Under the pieces are notes generated by a model, which had not been told where the DNA came from, did not search any database, and was given only the letters and a program-made list of their open reading frames with translations. A stretch of DNA of 34,930 nucleotides from Rhodospirillales bacterium (lineage in GTDB: Bacteria; Pseudomonadota; Alphaproteobacteria; Rhodospirillales; JASLLZ01), in contig JASLZL010000079.1 in the NCBI GenBank assembly GCA_030754885.1, positions 1-34,930 on the forward strand. The letters are read 5' to 3'. Position numbers and translations under genes: made by a program. Below, piece after piece: positions 18,098 through 26,096 of this stretch (its first letter is position 1; each line of letters opens with the position of its first letter).

Positions 18098-18178
18098 ATG
18101 AACAAATGGATTTTGGCGGCGATTCTTGCGACCCTTGCGGTGTTCATGTACGTCAGCGTCATCGTCAAGGCTTCGTAG
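18098..18178 (+). CDS. Putative 26-residue single-helix membrane peptide
   Basis: ATG 18098 opens a 26-codon frame encoding MNKWILAAILATLAV and a short FMYVSVIVKAS end: one basic residue, a clean 20-residue hydrophobic helix, and a Lys near the C-terminus. It lies 50 nt before the DUF420 gene on the same strand and faces the oxidase operon. Very small membrane subunits and assembly factors are frequent in oxidase loci, so a role there is plausible. The ribosome site is weak (GAGACG), and the size alone does not prove coding. I do not recognise a named family. Confidence 0.4.
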   Translation: MNKWILAAILATLAVFMYVSVIVKAS

Positions 18179-18228
18179 TTCGCCCTTTCCCAAACCCTCG
18201 CTCCCGACCCGCTGGCCGCAGGACCACG

Positions 18229-18660
18229 ATGCTTGCAATCAACGAACTTCCCCACGTCATGGCGGCGCTGAATGGAACCAGCGTCGTCTGCTTGAGCGCC
18301 GGATTCGGGTTCATCCGCCTGGGCCGGTGGAAGGCGCATCGGGCCTGCATGGTGGCGGCCCTGGTAGCGTCGGCCGCCTTCCTTTCCATTTATCTTTACT
18401 ACAAGGCCAATTCCGGGTTTGCGCAATTCGGCGGCGTCGGTGCGATCCGCCGCGTCTATTTCTCCATCTTGATCCTCCACGTTCTTGGCGCCATCGCAAT
18501 TACGCCTTTGGTGCCGGTTGTCGTCTGGCGCGCTTATAAGGAGCGCTTCGCCCGCCACCGCGCCCTGGCCCGATGGACCTTGCCATTATGGATCTATGTC
18601 GGCGTCTCGGGCATCGCCGTCTACGTTATGGCGGTGCACCTCTATCCGGTCGCGTCCTGA
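18229..18660 (+). CDS. DUF420 family membrane protein
   Basis: A 143-residue protein with four predicted helices. Features fit DUF420: the N-terminal LPHVMAALNGTSVVCLSAGF helix with its His and Asn, GRWKAHRACMVAA, SIYLYYKAN, the YFSILILHVLGAI helix and ARWTLPLWIYVGVSG at the end. DUF420 proteins occur in cytochrome c oxidase loci; in Gram-positive bacteria, the related CtaM is needed for oxidase assembly. Its neighbours here (ctaB, oxidase operon) support an assembly or heme-related role by inference. ATG 18229 is chosen by homology to the family start; ribosome site is AGGA. The next gene begins 4 nt after the stop. Confidence 0.85.
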   Translation: MLAINELPHVMAALNGTSVVCLSAGFGFIRLGRWKAHRACMVAALVASAAFLSIYLYYKANSGFAQFGGVGAIRRVYFSILILHVLGAIAITPLVPVVVWRAYKERFARHRALARWTLPLWIYVGVSGIAVYVMAVHLYPVAS

Positions 18661-18664
18661 TCCG

Positions 18665-20089
18665 ATGGGCGAACCGGCAAGTCCCGTGAGACCGCCGCCC
18701 GGCGCCGTCTTGGAGACCTGGCCCGGCGCCCTGACAGGGGCCGCCGGGCGCGAACTTTGGTCATGGTGTTTCCTCGCCATCGTGGCCCTGGCCATAGCCG
18801 GCGTGTTCGCCGTCTTGTTGGCGATCTCGCGTCTGCCCGGTATAGAGGGCGTCTTTCCCTGGCCCTTGGCGTTCTTCGAAAAGGGCCTGGTGATCCACGT
18901 CGTCTATTCCTTTGTCGTGTGGTTCCTGGCTGTCTTCGGTGCCGTCTTGCATCTTGCCACCCATCGCGTCTCTGGTGGCGAGCCGCGGGCCAACGTCCTT
19001 GGCGTGATCAGCGTCGCCTTGGTCGCCCTGGCCTCGGTTCTTCTGTTCATCCCCGCCCTTCTGGATCGCGGCGAACCGACCCTCAACAACTATGTGCCGG
19101 TCATCGTCGATCCCCTGTATTACGCCGGCCTAATAGCGTTGGCGGGCGGCGTAGCCCTGGCGGCGGTACGCTTGGCGGTCAATCTTCCCGGCCGTCGGAC
19201 AAGCGTCGAGCCGGCGGCCTTCGCCTTTGCCGCCGGCGGCGCTGCCTATGGCGTCGCCCTGATCTGCATCGCCTTGGCGTATTGGCTGTTGCGGGGCGAG
19301 GCCCCCACCCATGCCTACAACGAAGACCTGTTTTGGGGCGCCGGCCATGTCTTGCAGTTCGTCAACACGATCTTGATGCTGGGTGCCTGGCACCTGCTTG
19401 GCACCAACGCTCTGGGACGGCCTCCGATGGCGCCCGCCTGGCACAAGGGGGCGATGCTGTGGCTGGTGGCGTTTACCCTTCCGGCGCCCCTGCTTTACGT
19501 ATTTCAAACCCCGTTCAGCGCCGACCAAGCTGAAACATTTACCAACCTGCAATATGCCCTGGGACCGCCGGTCCTCATTGCCGCCGGGCTGACGGCCACC
19601 GCCTTTGCAGGGCGAGACACGGCGCCGCCGTGGCGCCATCCGGGTTTCCTGTGCCTTTCTTTGTCGATTGGCGTATTTGCCGTCGGCGGCGTCTTGGGAT
19701 TGTTCGTCGATGGCGCCGACACGCGGACACCGGCCCACTACCACGGTGTCATCGCCGGCGTGAACTTGGCCTTCATGGGGCTTTTCTACGTCATATTCCT
19801 GCCGTTGCTCGACCGCCGACCGCCATGGGGCCGAATGCTCTACGCCCAGATCTACTTATTCGCCGGCGGCCAAACCATCGCCGCCCTTGGCCTCTTTTGG
19901 GCTGGCGGCTACGGGGCACCGCGCAAGACCGCCGGCGCCGAGCAGGGACTGGAAGGCATCGGTGGAATAGCCGGTATGGCGATGAACGGCATCGGCGCCC
20001 TGTTTGCGGTAATCGGCGGGGTGCTGTTCATCTGGATGGTGGCGCGCGCTCTTTTGGGTGCGCCGGACGGCGGCGATAAAAACCCCTGA
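18665..20089 (+). CDS. Heme-copper oxidase subunit I-like membrane protein with incomplete CuB site
   Basis: A 474-residue protein with about twelve helices. It resembles CcoN/NorB-type subunit I: His78 in a helix II-like LVIHVVYSFVVWF, His228 in DLFWGAGHVLQFVN (compare the WYGH motif that gives one CuB ligand), and a helix X-like AHYHGVIAGV (His358, His360) matching the two heme ligands. In helix VII, where CcoN has a His-His pair in GPHH, the aligned segment reads LPAPLLYVFQT with no His. Two of three CuB ligands thus seem absent, so it may bind hemes but probably does not reduce O2 normally. It starts 4 nt after DUF420 and precedes ctaB, so a role in heme or oxidase biogenesis is possible. 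Alignment was done by eye. Confidence 0.75.
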   Translation: MGEPASPVRPPPGAVLETWPGALTGAAGRELWSWCFLAIVALAIAGVFAVLLAISRLPGIEGVFPWPLAFFEKGLVIHVVYSFVVWFLAVFGAVLHLATHRVSGGEPRANVLGVISVALVALASVLLFIPALLDRGEPTLNNYVPVIVDPLYYAGLIALAGGVALAAVRLAVNLPGRRTSVEPAAFAFAAGGAAYGVALICIALAYWLLRGEAPTHAYNEDLFWGAGHVLQFVNTILMLGAWHLLGTNALGRPPMAPAWHKGAMLWLVAFTLPAPLLYVFQTPFSADQAETFTNLQYALGPPVLIAAGLTATAFAGRDTAPPWRHPGFLCLSLSIGVFAVGGVLGLFVDGADTRTPAHYHGVIAGVNLAFMGLFYVIFLPLLDRRPPWGRMLYAQIYLFAGGQTIAALGLFWAGGYGAPRKTAGAEQGLEGIGGIAGMAMNGIGALFAVIGGVLFIWMVARALLGAPDGGDKNP

Positions 20090-20120
20090 CCGGCCACGCT
20101 TAGGGTATAGAATGGCGGCC

Positions 20121-21068
20121 ATGACAGACGGCCTGAGCGAACCGACCGACAAAAGCATCGCGGAAAACGAGGCGGCGACGCCGGACGGCGCCCGGCCCTA
20201 TCGCGCGCGCGTTGTCGATTTCGCCATCATCTTGAAGCCCAGGGTGATGTCGCTGGTCATCTTCGTCGGCCTGGTCGGCTTACTTCTGGCGCCAGGCACC
20301 ATCGCACCCTGGACGGGCGCCGTCGCGGTCGCCTGCATCTCCCTTGCCGCCGGCGCGTCGGGGGCCATTAACATGTGGTACGACCGCGACATCGATCTCA
20401 ACATGGGGCGGACCCGCGACCGTCCCATTCCGGCCGGGCGCATGGCGCCGGGCCATGCACTGATTATGGGCGTTATCCTGTCGGTGGCCTCTATCGTGAC
20501 CATGGCTCTGGTCGTCAATTACATGGCGGCGGGGTTGCTGGCCCTGACCGTCCTCTATTACGTCTTCATTTACACCGTCTGGCTGAAGCGGCGCACGCCG
20601 CACAACATCGTCATCGGCGGCGCCGCGGGCGCCTTGCCACCGGTCATCGGCTGGGCCGCCGTGACCGGAACCGTCAGCATTGAATCCCTTTCGCTGTTCG
20701 CCATCATCTTCTTGTGGACACCCCCCCATTCGTGGGCGCTGGCGCTTTTCTCGAACGAAGATTACACCCGCGCCGGGGTTCCCATACTGCCGGTGGTGGC
20801 CGGCACGCGCGAGACCAAGAAACAGATCGGGATCTATACCGCCCTCATGATCGGCGCTACTTACGCACCCGTGATCATCGGCCTGTCGGGGGTCGTTTAT
20901 GGTGCCGCGGCAACGGTGCTCGGCGCCGGCTTTGTGCGCCATGCGCTGCGCGTGTGGCGCGACGAAACTGACAAGGCGGCGCGGCCCATGTTCGGCTATT
21001 CGATCTTGTATCTGTTCATGATTTTCGCCTTTCTGCTGATCGACCGGGCCGTCCCTTTCGCTCTCTAA
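20121..21068 (+). CDS. ctaB: Protoheme IX farnesyltransferase (heme O synthase)
   Basis: A 315-residue UbiA-type prenyltransferase that adds a farnesyl group to heme b to make heme O, the precursor of heme A for the aa3 oxidase. The two Asp-rich substrate motifs are present: NMWYDRDIDLNMGRTRDRP and, later, LWTPPHSWALALF with NEDYTRAGVPILPVV. RRTPHNIVIGGAAGALPP is also diagnostic. About eight or nine membrane helices follow a 35-residue soluble tail. ATG 20121 is preferred; ATG 20112 is three codons upstream. It is divergent from, and separated from, the ctaCDGE operon, unlike the common order in which ctaB follows ctaD. Confidence 0.95.
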   Translation: MTDGLSEPTDKSIAENEAATPDGARPYRARVVDFAIILKPRVMSLVIFVGLVGLLLAPGTIAPWTGAVAVACISLAAGASGAINMWYDRDIDLNMGRTRDRPIPAGRMAPGHALIMGVILSVASIVTMALVVNYMAAGLLALTVLYYVFIYTVWLKRRTPHNIVIGGAAGALPPVIGWAAVTGTVSIESLSLFAIIFLWTPPHSWALALFSNEDYTRAGVPILPVVAGTRETKKQIGIYTALMIGATYAPVIIGLSGVVYGAAATVLGAGFVRHALRVWRDETDKAARPMFGYSILYLFMIFAFLLIDRAVPFAL

Positions 21069-21090
21069 GCCCTGTTGGAGTGCCGGCCCC

Positions 21091-22575
21091 GTGACCGCCT
21101 ACACCAAATTGGAAGACCATTTCCGCCGCTATCTCGTTCTCGGCCAGGCCGAAGGCGTGTTGCACTGGGACATGTCGACGGTGATGCCAAGCGGCGGCAG
21201 TGAGACCAGGGCCGAGCAATTAGCGGTCCTCAAGACGACGCGCCACGCCCTTCTTACCGGCCCTGAAACAGCGGACCTTCTGGAATCCGCCGCCCAGGTC
21301 GAGCTTGACGACTGGCAGCGCGCCAACTTGTCCGAAATGGAACGCCAATGGCGCCGAGCGACGGCCCTTGACGAGGATCTGGTCGAAGCGCTGTCGAGGG
21401 CGGAATCGGCATGTGAGATGGCGTGGCGCGGGGCGCGGCCGGCGGGCGATTTCGCCGCCGTCCTGCCCGATCTGAACGTGCTTGTTGCCCTGGTCCGCGA
21501 GACCGCCGCCGCCAAGGCAGAAGCCCTGGGCCTGGATCCGTATGACGCGCTTCTCGACGCCTATGAGCCGGGCGGACGGCAGGCCGAAATCGACCCGTTG
21601 TTCGAAGATCTGGAAGCCTTCTTGCCCGAATTCCTGGGCCGTGTTCTGGAAAATCAGGCCCGCCGGCCCGCTCCGGTGCTCCCGCCCGGGCCGTTTCCCA
21701 TCGCCGGCCAGCGCGCCCTGGCCCACGAAATGATGGCGGCCCTGGGTTTTGACTTCGACCACGGACGTCTCGATGAAAGCCGGCACCCGTTCTGTGGCGG
21801 GGTGCCCGAAGACGTCCGCATCACGACGCGCTATGACGAAAATGATTTTACCTCGAGCCTCATGGCGGTACTCCACGAGACCGGCCACGCGCTCTACGAA
21901 CGCGGCCTGCCGCCGGCATGGCGCCATCAACCGATCGGCCTGGCCCGCTCCATGAGCATCCACGAAAGCCAATCCTTGCTGATCGAGATGCAGGTTTGCC
22001 GCTCGCGCCCCTTTCTCGCCTTTGCCGCCCCCCTGATCGGGCGCGCCTTCGGTGGCGCCGGCGAGGCTTGGGACGAGGACAATCTTTATCGGCTCTTGAC
22101 CCGGGTCGAGCCCGGCTTGATCCGTGTCGATGCCGACGAGGTGACTTATCCAGCCCACGTCATCGTGCGCTATCGCCTGGAAAAAGCGATCATCGGCGGC
22201 ACCATGGAGGCCGCCGATATACCCGCCGCGTGGAACGAAGGAATGAAAGGCCTGCTTGGAATTACGCCGCCCGGCGACGGCGACGGCTGTCTTCAGGACA
22301 TCCATTGGTACGACGGCGCGTGGGGCTACTTCCCCACCTATACGCTGGGAGCCATCGCCGCAGCGCAAATTTTCGCCGCCGCCAAAAGCGCCGACGGAAC
22401 GATCACAACGGAAATAGCCAAGGGCGATTTCAAACCACTCCTTGCCTGGCTGGGGGACGCCATCCATGCCAAGGGCTCCGTGCTTCCGGTCCCCGAGTTG
22501 CTGACCCAGGCCACCGGGCGCCCCCTCGACGCGGGTGTCTTCAAGACCCATCTTGAGGACCGTTACCTGGCGTGA
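21091..22575 (+). CDS. M32 family metallocarboxypeptidase
   Basis: A 494-residue cytosolic zinc carboxypeptidase that removes C-terminal residues from peptides. All M32 signatures are seen in order: HPFCGG, the DVRITTRY segment, the zinc motif HETGH (His262, Glu263, His266), the SIHESQS ligand Glu about 30 residues later, IRVDADEVTYPAHVIVRY, and the GCLQDIHWYDGAWGYFPTY motif. Length is typical. GTG 21091 begins right after a GGAGTGCC ribosome-like site, 22 nt after ctaB. Its place between ctaB and thrC has no obvious functional logic, but the spacing suggests cotranscription. Confidence 0.95.
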   Translation: MTAYTKLEDHFRRYLVLGQAEGVLHWDMSTVMPSGGSETRAEQLAVLKTTRHALLTGPETADLLESAAQVELDDWQRANLSEMERQWRRATALDEDLVEALSRAESACEMAWRGARPAGDFAAVLPDLNVLVALVRETAAAKAEALGLDPYDALLDAYEPGGRQAEIDPLFEDLEAFLPEFLGRVLENQARRPAPVLPPGPFPIAGQRALAHEMMAALGFDFDHGRLDESRHPFCGGVPEDVRITTRYDENDFTSSLMAVLHETGHALYERGLPPAWRHQPIGLARSMSIHESQSLLIEMQVCRSRPFLAFAAPLIGRAFGGAGEAWDEDNLYRLLTRVEPGLIRVDADEVTYPAHVIVRYRLEKAIIGGTMEAADIPAAWNEGMKGLLGITPPGDGDGCLQDIHWYDGAWGYFPTYTLGAIAAAQIFAAAKSADGTITTEIAKGDFKPLLAWLGDAIHAKGSVLPVPELLTQATGRPLDAGVFKTHLEDRYLA

Positions 22576-22658
22576 CTGCTTGCCGGGGACCTGACCAACA
22601 GATAGGTTGGGCGGCTTCTGATTTTCTTGCTTCTTCTCGGCATCGGATGGATTGATTC

Positions 22659-24065
22659 GTGAAGTACGTCAGCACCCGGGGCAAGGCCCCGGTCCTTTCC
22701 TTCGACGATGCGTTACTGGCCGGCCTAGCCAGCGACGGCGGTCTTTATGTGCCCGAGACCTGGCCCCGGCTGACACGCCCCGAAATGCGCGCCCTCTCGG
22801 GTCTGTCCTATACGGAAGTGGCGGCGCGGGTGATGTCGCCCTTCGTCGGCGCCGCCATCGGCGAAGACGACTTCACCCGTATGGTGGTCGACGCCTACCG
22901 CGGCTTCGACCACCCAGCGGTGGCACCGCTCACCCAACTGGGGCGCAACCAGTGGCTATTGGAGCTGTTTCACGGCCCGACCCTGTCGTTCAAGGATTAT
23001 GCCCTGCAACTTGTCGGGCGCTTGTTTGATCACGTGCTGGCCCGGCGCGGCGAACGCATCGCGCTGATCTGCGCCACTTCGGGCGACACCGGTTCGGCCG
23101 CTATCGAGGCCTGCCGCGATCGGGCGTGTCTCGACATTTTCGTCCTTCATCCCAAGGGGCGAGTCTCCGACGTGCAGCGCCGCCAAATGACCACGGTGGC
23201 ATCGTCCAACGTCCACAACATCGCCGTCGAGGGCACCTTCGACGACTGCCAGGATCTGGCGAAAGGCATGTTCAACGACCGGGCTTTTCGCGATCGATTC
23301 CGGCTGTCCGCCGTCAACTCCATCAATTGGGCCAGGATCATGGCTCAGGTTGCCTATTATGTCGTCGCCGCCGTGGCACTCGGCGCGCCGGGGCGGCGCT
23401 TTACTTTCGCTGTGCCGACCGGCAACTTCGGCAACGTCTATGCGGCCTATGCGGCGCGGCGCATGGGCTTGCCGGTGAACGGGTTCGTCATCGGCTCGAA
23501 CGTCAACGACGTTCTGACGCGTTACTTCGCGACCGGCGAGATGCGCGTGACGCCGGTCCATCCGACACTTAGCCCAAGCATGGATATCCAGGTGTCGAGC
23601 AATTTCGAGCGCCTGTTGTTTGACTACTACGGCCGCGACGGCGCTCGGCTGGGCCCGGTCATGGAGCGTTTTCGCAAGAACGGTCAAGCCGCCTTCGGCA
23701 AGAACCGATGGCGCCGCATGGCGCGCCTATTTTCTGGCTTCTCGGTCGACGACGAGGCGACCAAAATGGCCATCCGGGTCATCCACCGCCAGACCGGCCA
23801 GCTCCTCGACCCGCATTCCGCCATCGCGGTTACCGCCGGCATCGGGCGCCACGACTACAAGACCTCGACCCTGGTCTCCGTGGCCACCGCCCATCCCGCC
23901 AAATTTCCCCAGGCGGTGGAGGACGCGACGGGTATCCGCCCACCCTTGCCGGCCCATCTCGCCGACCTTCACGAGCGCCCGGAGCGCTTTGAGACCCTCC
24001 CCAACGACCTTGGGGTGGTGCAGGATTTCGTGACCCAGCGCCTGGCTGGGGGAACGGCTTCGTGA
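22659..24065 (+). CDS. thrC: Threonine synthase
   Basis: A 468-residue PLP enzyme converting O-phosphohomoserine to threonine. The N-terminal YVSTRGKAPVLSFDDALLAGLASDG is the class II ThrC start, and the PLP Lys is Lys112 in HGPTLSFKDYALQ. The GDTGSAA loop binds phosphate, and the PTGNFGNVYAAYAARRMGLPV segment is also family-specific. The GTG start at 22659 is chosen because the typical MKYVSTRG sequence begins there. The last 4 nt overlap the M16 gene (GTGA), an arrangement common in alphaproteobacteria. thrB, for the preceding step, is about 7 kb away on the opposite strand. Confidence 0.96.
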   Translation: MKYVSTRGKAPVLSFDDALLAGLASDGGLYVPETWPRLTRPEMRALSGLSYTEVAARVMSPFVGAAIGEDDFTRMVVDAYRGFDHPAVAPLTQLGRNQWLLELFHGPTLSFKDYALQLVGRLFDHVLARRGERIALICATSGDTGSAAIEACRDRACLDIFVLHPKGRVSDVQRRQMTTVASSNVHNIAVEGTFDDCQDLAKGMFNDRAFRDRFRLSAVNSINWARIMAQVAYYVVAAVALGAPGRRFTFAVPTGNFGNVYAAYAARRMGLPVNGFVIGSNVNDVLTRYFATGEMRVTPVHPTLSPSMDIQVSSNFERLLFDYYGRDGARLGPVMERFRKNGQAAFGKNRWRRMARLFSGFSVDDEATKMAIRVIHRQTGQLLDPHSAIAVTAGIGRHDYKTSTLVSVATAHPAKFPQAVEDATGIRPPLPAHLADLHERPERFETLPNDLGVVQDFVTQRLAGGTAS

Positions 24066-25330
24066 CGGGAGACGAAAGCGTTCGCGTTACCACGCTCGAC
24101 AACGGGCTGCGCGTTGCCAGCGACTCCATGACGAGTGTTGAAACGGTGTCGTTGGGCGCCTGGGTCGGCGTCGGTGCGCGCCACGAGGCGCCCGAGGTCA
24201 ACGGCGTTTCCCATGTCTTGGAACACATGGCCTTCAAGGGGACCGAACGGCGCTCGGCGCGCGCCATTGCCGAGGAGATCGAAGCGGTGGGCGGGCACCT
24301 CAACGCCTACACCTCGCACGAAAACACGGCCTACTATGCCAAGGTCCTGAAAGACGACATCGGCCTGGCTGCCGACATCATCGCCGATATCTTGCAAAAC
24401 GCGGTCATGGACCCCGACGAGTTGACCCGCGAGTTGGCCGTCATCGTCCAGGAGATCGGCCACGCCCACGATACCCCCGACGATATCATCTTCGACCACC
24501 TCCAAAAAACCGCCTTTCCCGACCAGAATCTGGGGCGTTCGGTGCTGGGCTCTGCCGAGCGCGTCCTTGCCATGCGCCGCGAGACCATCATCGACCACAT
24601 GCAGAGCCACTACTCAGCCGCCCGAACGATTGTCGCCGGCGCCGGGAAGACCGATCACGATGCCCTGGTGGACCTGGCGGAGAAAAATTTCCGCACCTTG
24701 CCGCCCGATCAGCCGACCGGTGGCGATAAGGCCCGCTACGTTGGTGGCGACTATCGCGAATCCCGCGACCTGGAACAGGTCCACGTCGCCCTCGGATTCG
24801 AGGGCGTGCCGTTCCGCGACGACGATTTCTACGCGCTCTCGGTCTTTTCCACCCTTTTCGGCGGCGGCATGTCGTCGCGCTTGTTTCAAGAAGTGCGCGA
24901 AAAACGGGGCCTTGCCTATTCGATCCACTCGTTCCAGTCGAGCTATTCGGACAGCGGCCTGTTCGGCATCTACGCGGCCACCGGCGAGGCCGACTTGGGC
25001 GAACTTGTGCCCGTGGTTTGCGACGAATTCGCCCGGGCCTGCGAGATGGTGGACGAAGAAGAAGTGATCCGCGCCGGAGCCCAACTCAAGGCCGGCATGC
25101 TGATGTCGCTGGAAAGCACGACGGCCCGGTGCGAACGGCTGGCCCGCCAGTTGCTGGTCTTCGGGCGGGCCGTGCCCCTGGACGAGGTGGTCGCCAAAAT
25201 CGACGCCGTGGATGCCCGGGCGGCGGCCGGCGCGGCAAAGCGCATCAAGTCAAGCCGACCGGTCCTGGCGGCCCTGGGGCCGATCACACGATTGGAGAGT
25301 TTTGAACGCGTCACGGAGCGCCTGAGTTAA
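24062..25330 (+). CDS. M16 zinc metallopeptidase (processing-peptidase family)
   Basis: A 422-residue peptidase homologous to the mitochondrial processing peptidase beta subunit. The inverted zinc motif HVLEH (His51, Glu54, His55) and the distal Glu131 in VIVQEIGHAHDTPDD are intact, so the first half is catalytic. The second half has the GGGMSSRLFQEVREKRGLAYS motif, which forms the other wall of the chamber. No signal peptide is seen, so a cytoplasmic or unusual location is likely. Substrates in bacteria are poorly known. It begins inside the end of thrC and ends 9 nt before the convergent yqgE gene. Confidence 0.94.
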   Translation: MTGDESVRVTTLDNGLRVASDSMTSVETVSLGAWVGVGARHEAPEVNGVSHVLEHMAFKGTERRSARAIAEEIEAVGGHLNAYTSHENTAYYAKVLKDDIGLAADIIADILQNAVMDPDELTRELAVIVQEIGHAHDTPDDIIFDHLQKTAFPDQNLGRSVLGSAERVLAMRRETIIDHMQSHYSAARTIVAGAGKTDHDALVDLAEKNFRTLPPDQPTGGDKARYVGGDYRESRDLEQVHVALGFEGVPFRDDDFYALSVFSTLFGGGMSSRLFQEVREKRGLAYSIHSFQSSYSDSGLFGIYAATGEADLGELVPVVCDEFARACEMVDEEEVIRAGAQLKAGMLMSLESTTARCERLARQLLVFGRAVPLDEVVAKIDAVDARAAAGAAKRIKSSRPVLAALGPITRLESFERVTERLS

Positions 25331-25339
25331 AGCGAACCT

Positions 25340-25915
25340 TTATGCGTTGCCCGCTTGACCGGACAGCATGGAGGGATCGATTCCAAGCTTGGCGATAGCC
25401 CGTTCCCACTTGGAATCGAGTTCGGGACCGAACACCAAGTCGTCGTCCGGCGAGACCTGCAACCAACCATTGGCCTTAATCTCGGAATCCAACTGGCCCG
25501 GCCCCCAACCGGCATAGCCAAGCGCGAGCAGAGACCGGCTCGGCCCCGATCCACGGGCGATGGCCTTGAGGATGTCCACCGTGGCGGTCAAGGCGATATC
25601 GTCGTCGACGACCAGCGTTGCTTCTTGGACGTAATCGGCGGAATGAAGGACGAAGCCCCGGCCTGATTCAACAGGCCCCCCGAAATGGATCGGGGTCCCA
25701 CTGTCCAAGCTGGCGGTCTGGATATCCAATTGCTCAAGGAGGTCGGGAAACGAAAGCGAATCGAGGGCTTGATTGACCACCAGGCCCATGGCGCCTTCGG
25801 CACTGTGGGCACAGATATAGATGACGGTCCTGGCGAACCGGGGATCCTCCATGGTCGGCATGGCGACCAGAAGGTGTCCAGACATGTAGTGTTCGGTATC
25901 GTCCAGGTCAGGCAT
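25340..25915 (-). CDS. YqgE/AlgH family (DUF179) protein
   Basis: A 191-residue protein with the full DUF179 pattern: [25 protein letters not shown] at the start (shown in parts: [10 protein letters not shown] and [10 protein letters not shown]), [29 protein letters not shown] and [23 protein letters not shown]. The family was named for an Alginate H regulator claim in Pseudomonas, but its molecular function is not settled. ATG 25915 begins the MPDLDDTE sequence. It is divergent from the DsbD-like gene (181-nt gap) and convergent with the M16 gene. Confidence 0.93.
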   Translation of the reverse strand: MPDLDDTEHYMSGHLLVAMPTMEDPRFARTVIYICAHSAEGAMGLVVNQALDSLSFPDLLEQLDIQTASLDSGTPIHFGGPVESGRGFVLHSADYVQEATLVVDDDIALTATVDILKAIARGSGPSRSLLALGYAGWGPGQLDSEIKANGWLQVSPDDDLVFGPELDSKWERAIAKLGIDPSMLSGQAGNA

Positions 25916-26096
25916 TTTCGCCTCGGATCGCTCATTGCGCCGGCTGGCGCCTATTGCTCCCCTCTTACTCTTATTGTCGCATAGGCCCGCGCCGGACGAA
26001 AGCCCGAGATTGCCGCGCCATTCAACAATCGGGGCACTTTAGGTCAACACTGCGTGAAGTCCGTTATCTTGCAACGCGTAGCGGACCATATGGGCT

